Below, one piece after another: positions 48,401 to 59,874 of a stretch of 64,000 nt of DNA. Each line of letters starts with the position of its first letter. The stretch's first letter is position 1. Made by a program: the position numbers and the translations under genes. The notes beneath the pieces are model-generated. The model did no database searches and was not told the DNA's origin. It saw only the letters and a program-made list of their open reading frames with translations. The stretch is from positions 77,943,292-78,007,291 of the forward strand of contig OZ010796.1 of NCBI GenBank assembly GCA_963932465.1, given 5' to 3'. The DNA comes from Maratus speciosus. Lineage: Eukaryota; Arthropoda; Arachnida; Araneae; Salticidae.

Positions 48401-50160
48401 TAATGAATAAAGCAGCATAGCAGCCACACTTGTTGGCCGATTTACACCAAAAAGTAATCAGCTCCAAACTATATCAAGGACGAACTGAATCTGAAATTTC
48501 ATGAAAATCCGTGCATTAGTTTACAAGATTTAGCTATTGTGGTAATCGTGAAAAATGCATCATTGTAGCGCCACATTTTGGCGATTTACACCAAAAACTA
48601 AACATTTCTAATTTATATCAAGGAGTAACTGAATCTGAAGTTTTATGAAAATTCGTGCATTAGTTCTTGAGATAGAGCTTTTGCAATAATCATGAATAAT
48701 GCAGCATAGCAGTGCGATCTGTTGGGCGATTTTTACCAAAAACTAAACAGCACTAATCTATATCAGGGATTTAATGAATCTGAAATTTGATGAAAATTCG
48801 TGTATTAGTTCTTGAGACAAAGCTATTGCGATAATCGTGATTAATGCAGCACAGCAGCGCCACCTATTGGGTGATTTACACCAAAAAGTAAAGCACCAAA
48901 CTATATCATGGAATAACTGAAATTGAAGTTTTATAAAAATTCGTGCTCTAGGTTATGAGATATATCTATTGCGGAAATAGTGAAAAATGCAGCATTGTAG
49001 CACCGCCTTTTGAGTGATTTGCATCAAAGACTAAACAGCAAAATTTTATTTCAGGGACAAAGTGAGTCTGAAATTTGATGAAAATTCGTGCATTAGTTTT
49101 TGAGATAGAGCTAGAGCTATTGCAATAATCGTGAATAATGCAGCATGGCAGCGCCACCTGTTGTCCGATTTACACGAAAAAATAATCAGCACCAAACTAT
49201 ATCAGGGACTCGCTGAATCGGAAATTTTATGAAAATTCGTGCCTTAGTTTATGAGATATAGCTATTACGGAAATCGTGAAATATGCAGCACATCAGCGCT
49301 ACCTGTTGTGCGGTTTACACCAAACACTAAACAGATCTAATTTATATCAGAGACTAACTGAATCTGAAGTTTGATGAAAATTCGTCCATTAGTTATAGCG
49401 ATTGTAGCGATGAGTATTAGCTATTGCAATATTCATGAATAATTGAGCCTTGCAGCACCATCTGTCGGGCGATTTTCACCAAATACAAAAAAGTACTAAA
49501 TTATACCAGGGACTAACTGATTGTGGCGTTTGAAAAAAATTCGTGCATTAGTTCTTGAGATAGAGCTATTGCGATAATCATGAATAATACAGCATAGCAA
49601 GGCCACCTGTTAGGCGATTTACATCAAACTGTAATCAGCACCGAACTATATTAATGACTAATTGAATCTGAAATTGTATGAAAATCCGTGCATTAGCTTA
49701 TGAGATATAGCTATTGTGAAAATCGTGAAAAATGCAGCAGAGCAACGCTACCTGTTGGGCGTTTTTCACCAAACACTAAACAGCTCTAATTCTTCAGCAC
49801 TAAAAGGGACTAACTGAATCTAAAGTTTGATGAAAATTCGATCATTAGTTCTTGATATAGAGCTATTGCGGTAATTATGAATAATGCAACATAGCAACGC
49901 CACCTGTTGGGCAATTTACGCCAAAAATTAATTAGCATCAAACTATATCAAGGCGTAACTGAATCTGAAGTTTTATTTAAATCCGTGCTTTAGTTCTTGA
50001 GATATAGCCATTGCGGAATCGTAAAAAATACAGCATAGCAGAGCCACCTGTTGGGCGATCTACTCCAAACAGTAATCAGCACCAATTTAAGTCTGAGACT
50101 AAATGAATCTAAAGTTACTTTAAATTCCGTTCATTAGTTTTGAGATAGATTGACCACAAT

Positions 50161-50463
50161 ATTTGTGTCACATACAGACAGATATTTTGTCAAAACTCGT
50201 TTTCCGAGACTTAACGTGCAAAACGGACACCTAAAGCGTGTAAATCCATCGAAAACCGTAATTCGAAAATTTTTAGGATTCCAATAGTAGTTTCTTCTCG
50301 TAAAGATAGAAGAAAGTAAAAATATTGTGTGATAAATATAAGCGGTAACTGAACTTAAAAAAAGGTCTTCTCTGATATTTTAATACGATGTGAATGTACA
50401 AAGCATGTTACTGCATAAAGTTGATGAATTCAACAAATCAAGAATATTTGAATATTTGATGTA
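50161..50463 (+). other. Unique tail after the 146-bp array
   Basis: Follows the last unit with ttgaccacaatatttgtgtc, then cgttttccgagacttaacg and a short tail rich in gaagaaagtaaaaat. It may be the non-repeated end of a transposon whose body is the 146-bp array; I see no terminal inverted repeat to prove it. No gene. Confidence 0.4.
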
Positions 50464-50637
50464 CCATAATTTCAGGTGTATAGCCCGCGGATCAAACAAT
50501 AGTGTTTCGACCCAGAAATTTTAAAAATTAAATGTAACTTTTCAGATCACGGTAAATATTGGTCTGCAAATACTGAATGAAATTTCTGTGTCCAAACTGA
50601 ATTGTTTGATCTGCGGGCTATACACCGGAAATTACGG
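50464..50637. mobile_element. 174-bp TA-flanked MITE
   Basis: The ends are a near-perfect inverted repeat of about 37 bp with three mismatches (ccataatttcaggtgtatag at the left; complement of the right end ccgtaatttccggtgtatag), continuing to gcccgc(g/a)gatcaaacaat. Flanked by TA at 50462-50463 and 50638-50639, as for Tc1-mariner-type MITEs. No coding. Confidence 0.85.
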
Positions 50638-50639
50638 TA

Positions 50640-51388
50640 ATTGAAATAAAAAAAAAATTCTTATTAAAGTTAAAGTTATTTAAACAGGTTCCCGATATTA
50701 TGCGCTGACGGATCTGAAACGAATTAAACTTAATATGGAGAATGGAAACTTAACGTTCACAAAAGATTTGATTTCTATATTTAAATGTATTTTTATAAGG
50801 CAAAATCTGTCTTTTTTTTTCTTTTCGTATCATTTTTCTTAATTCAACAACTCATGACCCTCTCCTTCTCTTGTTTAGAATTATTTTCGTTTTACGTTTG
50901 ATATCTTCACTTATCTAAAAATTTACAACAAAATTTATTTAAAATATTTAGAATCGGCTTAAATAAGCATTCTTTGCCACAAAGTTCATGGTATGTCTTA
51001 CTTTTATTACTATCCGTCCGAACAGTTTTTGAAAGTTAAGCTGTTCCACGTTTTAAATAAATTTTACATATGTTGTAAAAACAATTTTCAGTTCCAAAAC
51101 ATTTTTAACAACTTAAATTTTGTTCTAAATTGTATAATAAAATAACCGAACTTCAACAAATCAAAAAGAGTTATGCCTTTGTCAAAGCTAAAGTTTTAAA
51201 GATGCATTTATTTAATTTCCAACTGTTTGAAATGGTTCAGCGTGTAGAGCACGAATATTTCTTCGGCATAGTTTTCTCTTCACGTGAAAATTAAAATCAG
51301 TAATCATAAAACAGCATTTTTTCTGTACATTTTATTGCCTGTGTGTCGACAAATCATTGATAAATCACCCAATAATGAAACATATATA
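50640..51388. other. No gene or repeat recognised
   Basis: AT-rich single-copy-looking sequence between the MITE and the large inverted-repeat segment. Confidence 0.5.
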
Positions 51389-51570
51389 CAGGGCGTATCT
51401 GAAATGCTTCAATAAACTTAGGGGGGTGATAGTACTCACCAAGATGAACAAAAAATGCAATGGAACATGGGGTCGCAAACCACTTATTGAGTCACAAATA
51501 CAGGGTATTTCACCCTAACTGAAGTTGGCTTGTCGGTAATAATTTTGCGAAAAAATAAAATATTGCAATA
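51389..51570 (+). repeat. Left 182-bp inverted repeat of the 8.67-kb segment
   Basis: Pairs with 59875-60055. Recognisable internal blocks are gcaatggaacatggggtc, attgagtcacaaatacaggg and cggtaataattttgcgaaaa. Confidence 0.85.
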
Positions 51571-51793
51571 AAAATGTAGCGATATGTACCTTATTTTGTA
51601 TGAAATGTGATAACATCACAAAAAAAGTGGTAGAAGGCTCCATTATACGCGGCGGCAGTATGCATTGGACGCTCCCCGTTTTGGACCGTGATTATCAGTT
51701 CATACGGTGCTATCGATTGTGTGAGTACCCTGTTTTTCCAGAACTTTTTGTGATGTTATCACATTTCATACCAACATATCGTTACATTTTTAG
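51571..51793. mobile_element. Nested hairpin element (MITE-like)
   Basis: Arms of about 45-50 bp: atgaaatgtgataacatcac at 51600 pairs with gtgatgttatcacatttcat at 51751, and aaaatgtagcgatatgt pairs with acatatcgttacatttt. It sits between the outer inverted repeat and the ggcttccgt motif, exactly where the other side of the segment lacks it, so it looks like a later insertion. A 97-codon frame (51600-51893) crosses it and is not a gene. Confidence 0.65.
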
Positions 51794-51842
51794 GCTTCCG
51801 TACTTAATAAGTAAAAACGGAACCATTATAAGATCACTCCTG

Positions 51843-51873
51843 TGTCTGTCCGTCTGTCTGTCTGTCTGTCTTT
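51843..51873 (+). repeat. TCTG/TCCG microsatellite
   Basis: Short tetranucleotide run of gtctgtc units following ggaaccattataagatcact. The same order of motif and microsatellite is common in related arthropod repeats. Confidence 0.8.
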
Positions 51874-52330
51874 CACAGCCATTTTACTCGTAAACTATGG
51901 AACGTGGAAAGTTCAAATTCGGGGAAGTAATAAAGACTATTGACCCACATATTTTCAGATTAATAAACATTCATAAATATATTTAGTAAAAAAGTAGAGG
52001 GGCTAATTATGCTACCTGAAAAAAAAATCTTTTCTTTGTATATCATGTGGGGTATCCTGTGAAAGCTTTTGTAACGCTGAACTGAAAAAAAGTCCTTCCG
52101 GCCAGCGCCGGGAGGAAGAGGTAGCTTTCATAATCCTTATTTAAAAAAAGCCAACTTATATCATGCAAACACACGAAGCTCAATTTAGTGGAAACCGAAT
52201 ATAGGAGATTCAATACTAATTTTTATCAATATAATGAATGAGAATTTCGCGAAATTAGTCAGCTTTATCCAAGCTGCTCTTCTTTAAAGTAACTTATATT
52301 TGGCTGCCAAATTCGGATATTTTTTAAAGT
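51874..52330. other. No gene seen; transposon interior
   Basis: Contains a GC-rich inverted motif (ccttccggccagcgccgggagg at about 52093) and gaggtagctttcat, which partly recurs near 54570 (ataggtagctttttt and aaagctacct). Confidence 0.45.
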
Positions 52331-52334
52331 GCCT

Positions 52335-54420
52335 GTCATTTTAAGACAACATGGTGGATGAGGCTAAGCAGTGAACTTGGTCGAGACCTTAGTAGTTGCT
52401 GTGCACATGCTCACTCACATCGGAATCGGTTAATATATAGGAGTGCTGTCGCATGCAAAAAATCAGATTTTTCAAAATGTCACCCACAATAGAAACTGCT
52501 ATATCTGAGCCATTTTTTAAGGTAAAGACAAACAAAAAATGCTCCTGAATCCTTATATCAAGATCAAATACTTAATAAAGAAACCTTTTTCAATTTCTAA
52601 TTTTTTTGCAGCTCACTTTAAATATATATATATTTTTTAATTTAATGGCCGCCATTTTGAAACAAGATGGCTGATGAATCTGTCCAGCGAACTTGGTCGA
52701 GGTGTTGATGTATACTATCCACATGCCTTCTTAAATCGAAATAGGCGAATACGTGTGTTATCGCGTGACAAATACAAGATCGTTTCAAAATGTTAGCCAT
52801 GCTAGAAATTCAAAGTGCTATAAATAAACCATTTTTTAAGATATCAACAAAAGAACAAATTTTAAGAAACAAAAACTGCTCCAGAATCTTTGTATCAAGG
52901 CCAAACACATAAAAAAAATCTTTTTCATTTTCCAATTTTTTAATACCTCATTTTGAATTTTAAATTTAATTTTTTTTAATGGTAACCCTTTTGAAACAAG
53001 ATGGCGAATGAAGCTGGCCAACGAACTCAGTCGAGACATTGGTATGTACTATGTACAGACCAAGTTACATCCAAATAGGTTTATAAATACGCCTGTTATC
53101 GCGTGACAAAAATCAGGTCGTTTTAAAATGTCAGCCACAAGAGAAATTCAAAATGCTATTACTGAGCCATTTTTTTTTAGATATAGACGAAAGAAAAACT
53201 GTTCCGGAATCTTTGTATTAAGGTCAAACACATACAAAAAAAAAAATCTTTTTCATTTTCCAATTTTTTGGTATCTCATTTAAATTTTTTTACTTTTTAA
53301 TTTTTTTAAATGGCCGCCATTTTGAAACAAGATGGCGGATGAAGCTGGCCAACGAACTCGGTCGAGATATTTGTATGTACTATGTACACACCAAGGTACA
53401 TCCAAGTCGGTTCATAAATACGCCTGTTATTACGTGAGAAAAATCAGGACGTTTCAAAATGTCAGCCACGCTAGAAATTCAAAATGCTATAACTCAGCCA
53501 TTTCTTAAGATATAGACGAAACAAAAACTGCTCCCGAATCTTTTTGTCAAGGTCAAACACATAAGAAGAAAATATTTTTTCAATTTTCAATTTTTGGTAC
53601 CTCATTTCAAATTTAATTTTTTCTTAAAAATTTAAATGGCCGCCATTTTTAAACAAGATGGCGGGTGAAGCTGGCCAACGAACCCAGTCGAGACATTGGT
53701 ATGTACTATGTATAAACGAAGTTACATCCAAATCGGTTCATAAATACGCCTTTTATCGCGTGACAAAATTCAGGACGTTTCAAAATGTCAGCCACGCTAG
53801 AAATTCAAAATGCTATAACTCAGCCATTTTTTAAGATATAGACGAAACAAAAACTGCTCCGAAATCTTTGTATAAAGATCAAATACATAAGAAAAAAATA
53901 TTTTTCCATTTTCAATTTTTTGGTACCACATTTCAAATTTTAAATTTTAAAAAAATTTTTAAATGGCCGCCATTTTGAAACAAAATGGCGGATGAAGCTG
54001 GCCAACGAACTCGGTCGAGAGATTGGTATGTACTATGTACACACCGAATTACATCCAAATCGGTTCATAAATACGCCTTTTATCGCGTGACAAAATTCAG
54101 GACGTTTCAAAATGTCAGCCACGCTAGAAATTCAAAATGCTATAACTCAGCCATTTTTTAAGATATAGACAAAACAAAAACTGCTCCGGAATCTTTGTAT
54201 AAAGGTCAAATACATAAGAAAAAAATATTTTTCCATTTTTAATTTTTTGGTACCACATTTCAAGTTTTAAATTTTTTTAAAAATTTTAAATGGCCGCCAT
54301 TTTGAAACAAAACGGCGGATGAAGCTGGCCAACGAACTCGGTCGAGACATTGGTATGTACTATGTACACACCGAATTACATCGAAATCGGTTCATAATTA
54401 CGGGAGTTACAGTGTGACAT
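52335..54420 (+). repeat. 327-bp tandem array, ~7 units, with paired ATGGCCGCCAT / AAGATGGCGG
   Basis: Units start with aaatggccgccattttgaaa then caagatggcggatgaagc at about 52340 (decayed), 52650, 52980, 53310, 53637, 53963 and 54290. Each continues with aacgaactcggtcgagacat, tggtatgtactatgtacaca, aatcggttcataaatacgcc, caaaatgtcagccacgctag and gctataactcagccatttt. Later units (53310 on) are much more alike than the first two, implying expansion from the right. GCCGCCATTTTG and AAGATGGCGG are face-to-face copies of the known YY1/Pho-type site. A 67-codon minus-strand frame at 52836-53039 is incidental. Confidence 0.9.
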
Positions 54421-54425
54421 AGGTC

Positions 54426-54427
<2 letters not shown>

Positions 54428-54471
<44 letters not shown>
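54428..54471 (+). repeat. (AT)22 microsatellite
   Basis: Perfect dinucleotide run closing the 327-bp array; highly likely to vary in length between individuals. Confidence 0.95.
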
Positions 54472-54473
<2 letters not shown>

Positions 54474-55857
54474 ATTTTGAACGAAGGGTGGTTTCGGGGT
54501 CTGGGAGTCATGATCGATGAAAATATACCAAAATTTTTTGAAATCGCTTTCCTCCGAACGGCTGCAATAGGTAGCTTTTTTGTAAAGAAAGCTACCTAAT
54601 ACATTCCTTTTAATTTTAGGTATTATATTTTCAAAGATATTGTTGAAAATGTAGCGCAAAAATATGTCCCCCCCCCCCAATCTAATTTCGAATCTACTGA
54701 AACTAAAATTATGAAAAAATTAGAGGTAGTAGACGTTAATATAAACCTTGCCGGAAAATTATAGTGATTACCCTAGGTCACATAGTTTTTGAGTAATTAG
54801 CATTTTTCTGTTATACATAAATTTCGATTTACGGGCATTCAGAAAAATTGTTGAGCATCGCTGAATATACCTATCGTTGCGGAAGAATAAAAGCATTGTT
54901 GATAATGATTTTCGAAAAAATTTTATCGGTAATTAGCCGAGATATTAACCCTTAAAGGTACGGTCAGTTTGGACATACACAAGGACAGGGGCGGCGTACT
55001 CTATGCCTAGTTAACAACTTTTAATGATATATATGTGCAATGTAATGTCCAGTAACAGTATAAAAGCCATAAACCTCAAATTGTTAAAAAAAACCCCACT
55101 AAATTAAGGGGTCTCGGGACTCTAAAAAGTGGCAAAAATGAAAAAAAAGACTATTTTCAACATTTAATGTCTTAAAATGTATATGATTTTAAAACACGAT
55201 TTTAATTGGGATGAAAGATATAAGTATGTTCTTTCGTTTCATGTATTTAAAAAATTGCAAAATACAGAATTAGTATTTATATGGGGCTCGAAACTGTTAG
55301 ACATTTGTCGAACAAAAAATTGGCATAACAGTTTACGCGCAGGATTACAAAATAAATATTGCAACTAGAATGAAAATTTTGGTGCTTACTTATACTTCAG
55401 GTTGTAATAATTTCCCTGAACTTAAATAAATTTGTATTTAAAGCATTTTTATATTTTTAATGCAATGTTGCATTTAGCTAATACAAAATTTTGAAAATTT
55501 CAACAGTAAATTCACCTAAAAAAATATTTTTTTGAACAATAAAAAGGAAATTTTAGGTTCAGTTTATACAGACTAACATGAATTAAATGTTTTCAAAATT
55601 TCATGAAAAACTATCCAGAAGTTTTTGAGGTATCCTGCACGTTATGCCCAAAAAACGCCATTTGGAAAATAATGACTTTAAAGTTTCGGAAACTCCGCTA
55701 AGCTATTGAGCGGGTATAATTCTAAAAGCCAAAACTTCTGTTCTAATGGGAATTTCAAGGAAACAATTATATCAAAATATTCAGAAAAGATAGGAGTTTA
55801 ACATCTAAAAGAATTAAAATTTCTTAAATTTTGAAGCTTTAAGAGTCCTGCGATCAC
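54472..55857. other. No gene seen; small hairpin near 54570
   Basis: Contains the stem aggtagctttttt / aaagaaagctacct at 54570-54598 and a C run at 54668-54678. A 63-codon frame at 55177-55368 has no recognised motif. Confidence 0.45.
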
Positions 55858-55861
55858 TTAA

Positions 55862-56071
55862 TCCTTTCCGGCACGGAGTAATTCTATTTATAAACTTATG
55901 AAATAATGGACTGACACCAGAATTTATAAACGAATTTATTAGAAAATGCGAACTTGCTTATTTTCACGTACATGATAAAAGGAAAATTTTAATTAAATAT
56001 TCTTGGTGCCGTTTGTCTGTTTTGGAATTAAAATTAGGTGTCCGTTTTTAAGGGCATCGCCCTCGAAAGAT
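55862..56071. mobile_element. TTAA-flanked MITE, family of 12135-12330
   Basis: Flanked by TTAA at 55858-55861 and 56072-56075, with ends tcctttccggcacggag and cgccctcgaaaga. The 210-bp body aligns in order with 12135-12330 and 31556-31755, so this is an independent insertion of the same family and defines both ends of it. Confidence 0.75.
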
Positions 56072-56232
56072 TTAATTAGAATGAATCGCATAAATATTGT
56101 GGGATTCGCGATAGTTTGCATTGATTGTATCACTCAATACGCCTCGAGTGACATTAAAAGTTAATTAAACACCTATCTGGAAAAACGCAGCACTGACCAA
56201 GGCGGCGTTGCAACTTTGAGACCTCAATTCCA

Positions 56233-56278
56233 AGCGCACTTAGCCAACACCCACTTGATATTGTACAAAGCCTTCAGG
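56233..56278 (+). repeat. Left arm of a 46-bp inverted pair
   Basis: Core tagccaacacccacttga matches the complement of 59412-59457 (tcaagtgggtgttggctta), with flanking aaagcct also shared. It brackets the very AT-rich tract of about 3.1 kb and may mark the ends of another nested element. Confidence 0.6.
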
Positions 56279-56279
56279 C

Positions 56280-57832
56280 AAATCCTTCCTAGCCCTCTAT
56301 CGTACGAATAGTGGACCGATTGCTGAACTGGTTTTCAACCCCACCCCAGAGAAGCCTTCCTTGTCTTTCATAAGAAATGAAATTGAAGAGTCTGCCATGT
56401 TGTTTTAAGCGTTTTTATTACATACTATGGATAATCCAAAATAGGATAATGTAAATCATTTAAAATAAGGTAAGTGTTTTATCTTGATATGTCTTAAATA
56501 TGTGTATGAATTTACTTATTTATATTACTTTCTTCTAAAACTTTTGCGCACTTCTGATATACTGAATATAAGTTATGCCTTACCAGACCACGTGTTTGGA
56601 AATCGAATGCATTGTAATATCTATTTTTCAATGATTATATTTTTTAAAAACATAATTACTGCTTTGGATTTGGAATGCATTTATGTTTTTAAAAGGGATA
56701 TTTCTTTCGGTAAATTTTTGTTGTTTAATTATGTTATAGAATACATTCTAAAAATAGATTTTTAGTTGTTAGATAGATAAATTTAATGGACATTATATAT
56801 TTTTTTTAACAATCAAATTAAACTTTGAACTATATTAAAGTTGTTTAATTTTACTATTGTAATTCCTTTATTTTATTATATTTAAAAAAAATAATAATAT
56901 AGTTTAAAGTTTAGTTTCATTATGAAAGAATTTATTGTGTTTTTAACAATGGTTTGAAAATTAAGTGAATGATGTTTCATTTGGCATATTAGTTTTGTTG
57001 TTTTAAATCAGTTTTACAATAAATATGCTAATAATAATCAAATAAATAAATCTAGCGTTTTTTTTCTTTTTTTTTATCAAATTAAACTACATTAAATAGC
57101 AAATATTTTAGTATTGCAATTTGTTTATTTTATTAAAGTTTACTAAACGCTTCATTTTTAACTTGTTGGTATTTTAATTTACAAATTTTAGTGCTGGACA
57201 TATTTTAAAACTTATCGAATGTAAATAAAATTTATTATTTTAGTATACATATATATATATATATATAACTTATGTTGAGTTTATCGCTAATTTATAGGCA
57301 TTAATCTCTATAGCTTTCAGATTTTTAAATTATAGAATAAATACTGATAAGTTTTTTAGTCATTTAGGTAAATCTACGGCGCATTTTTTTTTTAATCTAA
57401 TCAAACTGAATTTTAAACAACTTCAAATAATGCATAATATTATTAAAATGTTAACTATTTATTAATGTTTAATTAATTATTAGTGTTTAATTTAACAGTT
57501 TCTAGTAATATGGTATTATTAAAACTCAAATTTAATGAAAATTTAATATTTTAATTTCGGATTATAAAAAATGATTGCCTATAGAATTAAGGGTAATAAC
57601 CATAGAAATATTATTATATTATCTTAGATATTTTTAGATAATTTATGTTCAATATTATAAAAAGCAAGTAAAAATATTTGAAGAAAGTGATGTAAATAAA
57701 TTACACAATTTTTTTTTAAGAATTATCAAGATAAAACACTAATCTTATAATCAAAATGAGCAAAATAAATTTTTTAATAATAGATTTAAATATTACCTTT
57801 CAGATTAGAATGAAAATTATTTTTATACATAA
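56280..57832. other. Extremely AT-rich tract, no gene
   Basis: Long runs of A and T words with (AT)n near 57248 and many ttaattaatt-type blocks. A 93-codon frame (56484-56765) is dominated by Ile, Phe, Leu and Tyr and has no motif; AT-driven chance is the better explanation. Confidence 0.55.
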
Positions 57833-59230
57833 ATAAACAATCTTAGAAAATTAAATAAATTGAAATTATAATAATTTTGCAAGAGAAAAAAATGTTCAAC
57901 ATACAAATAATTTTTCACAAAAATATTATTTTTAAACCAGTGTTTTTTGGAGGTGGGGGACAGGGTGAGATATATTTGTTCTAGAATTTTTATTAATAAA
58001 TTTACAAATTGGCCTTAATTAATCTTTTAAGTTATACTTTAATACATTATTGTGCTCATAAACATTAATTAATGATTTAACTTCTGAAAATAAAAATCTA
58101 CCTTCCAATATATTTACTTTCTACTTACTAATATATATTCAGAAAAATTTATATTTGTCAGATTTGAAAAATATTGAATGAAGAATTTTATTTAAACATG
58201 AGCAAAAAATCTTAGAAAATGAATAAATAAATTGTATTTTTTAAATATTTTGCCCCCCCCCCCCCCCTAAAAATGTGAAAATACAAATTATTTTACGAAA
58301 AGCTATTTTTGTTAGATATTTTTTATTAGCTAAAATTATTATTAAAAATAAATTTACAAATTAGCTTAATTGCTCTTTTTTAATGCATTAATGTTTTATT
58401 AATTTTCTCTTAAACATTAAATCATCTGATTTACCTAGCATAAATAAAATCTGTAGCAAAATATTCATATTTATTTATTTATTATTATTATTATTATTTT
58501 TACTGATGTATATTTGGTAAAATTAGAATTTATCCGTTTCCAAAAAACTTTAAACAGGTTGTCATACAAACATATATATAAGCTTTAGTATCTCCCTTTG
58601 TTTATAAAGTACGAAGAAAATGAAAAGGGAATGTTTAACTTGTCTTTGAAAAAAAAAGATCAGATTGTAGGAAAATTCGTGATGAGTGATATTCATTTGA
58701 TTCACACATTCACATATATTGAACAATATCAAAAGCAGATAAACATATATGAAAAAATTATGTAAATAAAGGCACAAGAAGATTTAGGAATTTTCAAAAT
58801 AAAATATTTATCTTAAAACAATAGATGTCCTTCTAAGTAATAAGAACAGCACTTTTATAAATGAAGAACAGCTAAAAATATAAATTATTTTCATAAAAAA
58901 TGAAGCAGATTATTTTCCAAGATAGGTTGAATTGTTCCTTCTCATAAAGAATTATATTTAAAGATGAGCAAAAAAATCTTAAAAAATTAAATAAATAAAT
59001 TGTACTTTTAACAATTTTAGAAAGAAAAAAAGAAAAGCGAAGTTGAAAAATTATTTTCACAAAAAAAATTACTTTTGCAAGACAATTTTTCTGATATACA
59101 TCTGGGCTAGAATTAGTAATATATTTACAAAAATTCAAATTCTTTAATGCATTAATGTTTTATTATTATTCCCTTTAAACATTTAATATTTACTAATGTG
59201 TATTTGGTAAATGTGGAAATTATATGATTA
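57833..59230 (+). repeat. Three diverged AT-rich repeat units
   Basis: The block agcaaaaaatcttagaaaat with aaataaataaattgta, then a C or A run, ttttcacaaaa, aatttacaaatt and gcattaatgttttatta, recurs starting near 57833, 58200 and 58967. Spacing is uneven (about 367 and 767 bp), suggesting a lost or decayed unit between the last two. The C run at 58253-58267 lies at the homologous place to other runs. Minus-strand frames at 58562-59138 are chance. Confidence 0.6.
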
Positions 59231-59411
59231 GAAATCTCTTTAAACATATTGTTAAATTTAAAATAATAACCATAATTTTTTTTTTTAAAGTATCTTTTTT
59301 GGTTTACAAAATAGGAAGAAAAAGGAAAAATAAATGTTTAACTTAATTGTTTTTAAAAAAAGATCACCGGGGAAAAATATCATCGGTCGTCTAAGAGTGA
59401 CGTCACAAAAT

Positions 59412-59457
59412 CGCCCAAAGGCTTTATGTCAAGTGGGTGTTGGCTTAGCACAATGCC
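59412..59457 (-). repeat. Right arm of the 46-bp inverted pair
   Basis: Complement of 56233-56278. It is preceded by gagtgacgtcacaaaatcgc, which is absent at the other arm. Confidence 0.6.
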
Positions 59458-59874
59458 AAATTTAAACTTTGAACAAAGGTTTTGTTTTAGCTACACTATA
59501 GAAGTAAAGGTTATTACTACGCTGAATTTAGTCTCATGAAATGCCAAATGAAGTTTAACTATGCACTGCTTTTATTGTCAGTACCGAATTAAGTTCATCA
59601 TAAACAGGTTAGGATAATATTTAAAAAAGAGTTATACGAATAGCTATATTTGGTATTATTTATGTTCCATATCTCTTTGAACTTTCATGGTATACCCATT
59701 TATACTTTTCTAATATATACAGTTATACCAAACCCTACGTTGTATAGTTTTTTACAAAGTCTTAGTATTCTTTTAGCAACGTTTTAATTTCTTTTTTATA
59801 ATACAATTACAAATTCATATATTTATTCTACGGAACCCTCTGTACGCGAGTAATGCTCGCATTTGACCGTTTAT
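59458..59874. other. No gene seen; inner end motif of the 8.67-kb segment
   Basis: AT-rich sequence ending in ctacggaaccctctgtacgc and gagtaatgctcgcatttgac, a motif placed just inside the right inverted repeat. Confidence 0.5.

Larger units (their letters stand above)
46176..50160 (+). repeat. 146-bp tandem array, ~12 units, interrupted by a Helitron
   Basis: Unit anchors are aatgcagcatagcagcgcca, cctgttgggcgatttaca, aactatatcagggactaact, gaatctgaa, gaaaattcgtgcattagtt and gagatagagctattgcgata. Unit starts recur at about 48412, 48555, 48700, 48845, 48988, 49137, 49283, 49440, 49587, 49732, 49882 and 50027. The nine bases 46176-46184 (gataattta) plus 48401 onward reconstitute a normal unit start, so the array originally began at 46176. 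The units are diverged from one another, so the array is old. Confidence 0.88.

Noticed and set aside
48401..50160. CRISPR array
   Set aside because: Units of about 146 bp are diverged along their whole length; there is no alternation of constant repeats and unique spacers, and the genome is eukaryotic.
51600..51893. 97-codon open frame
   Set aside because: Runs across a hairpin element and into a TCTG microsatellite; repeat-derived.
56484..56765. 93-codon hydrophobic open frame
   Set aside because: Lies in a tract of extreme AT content where Ile/Phe/Tyr-rich frames arise by chance; no start context or neighbouring exon.
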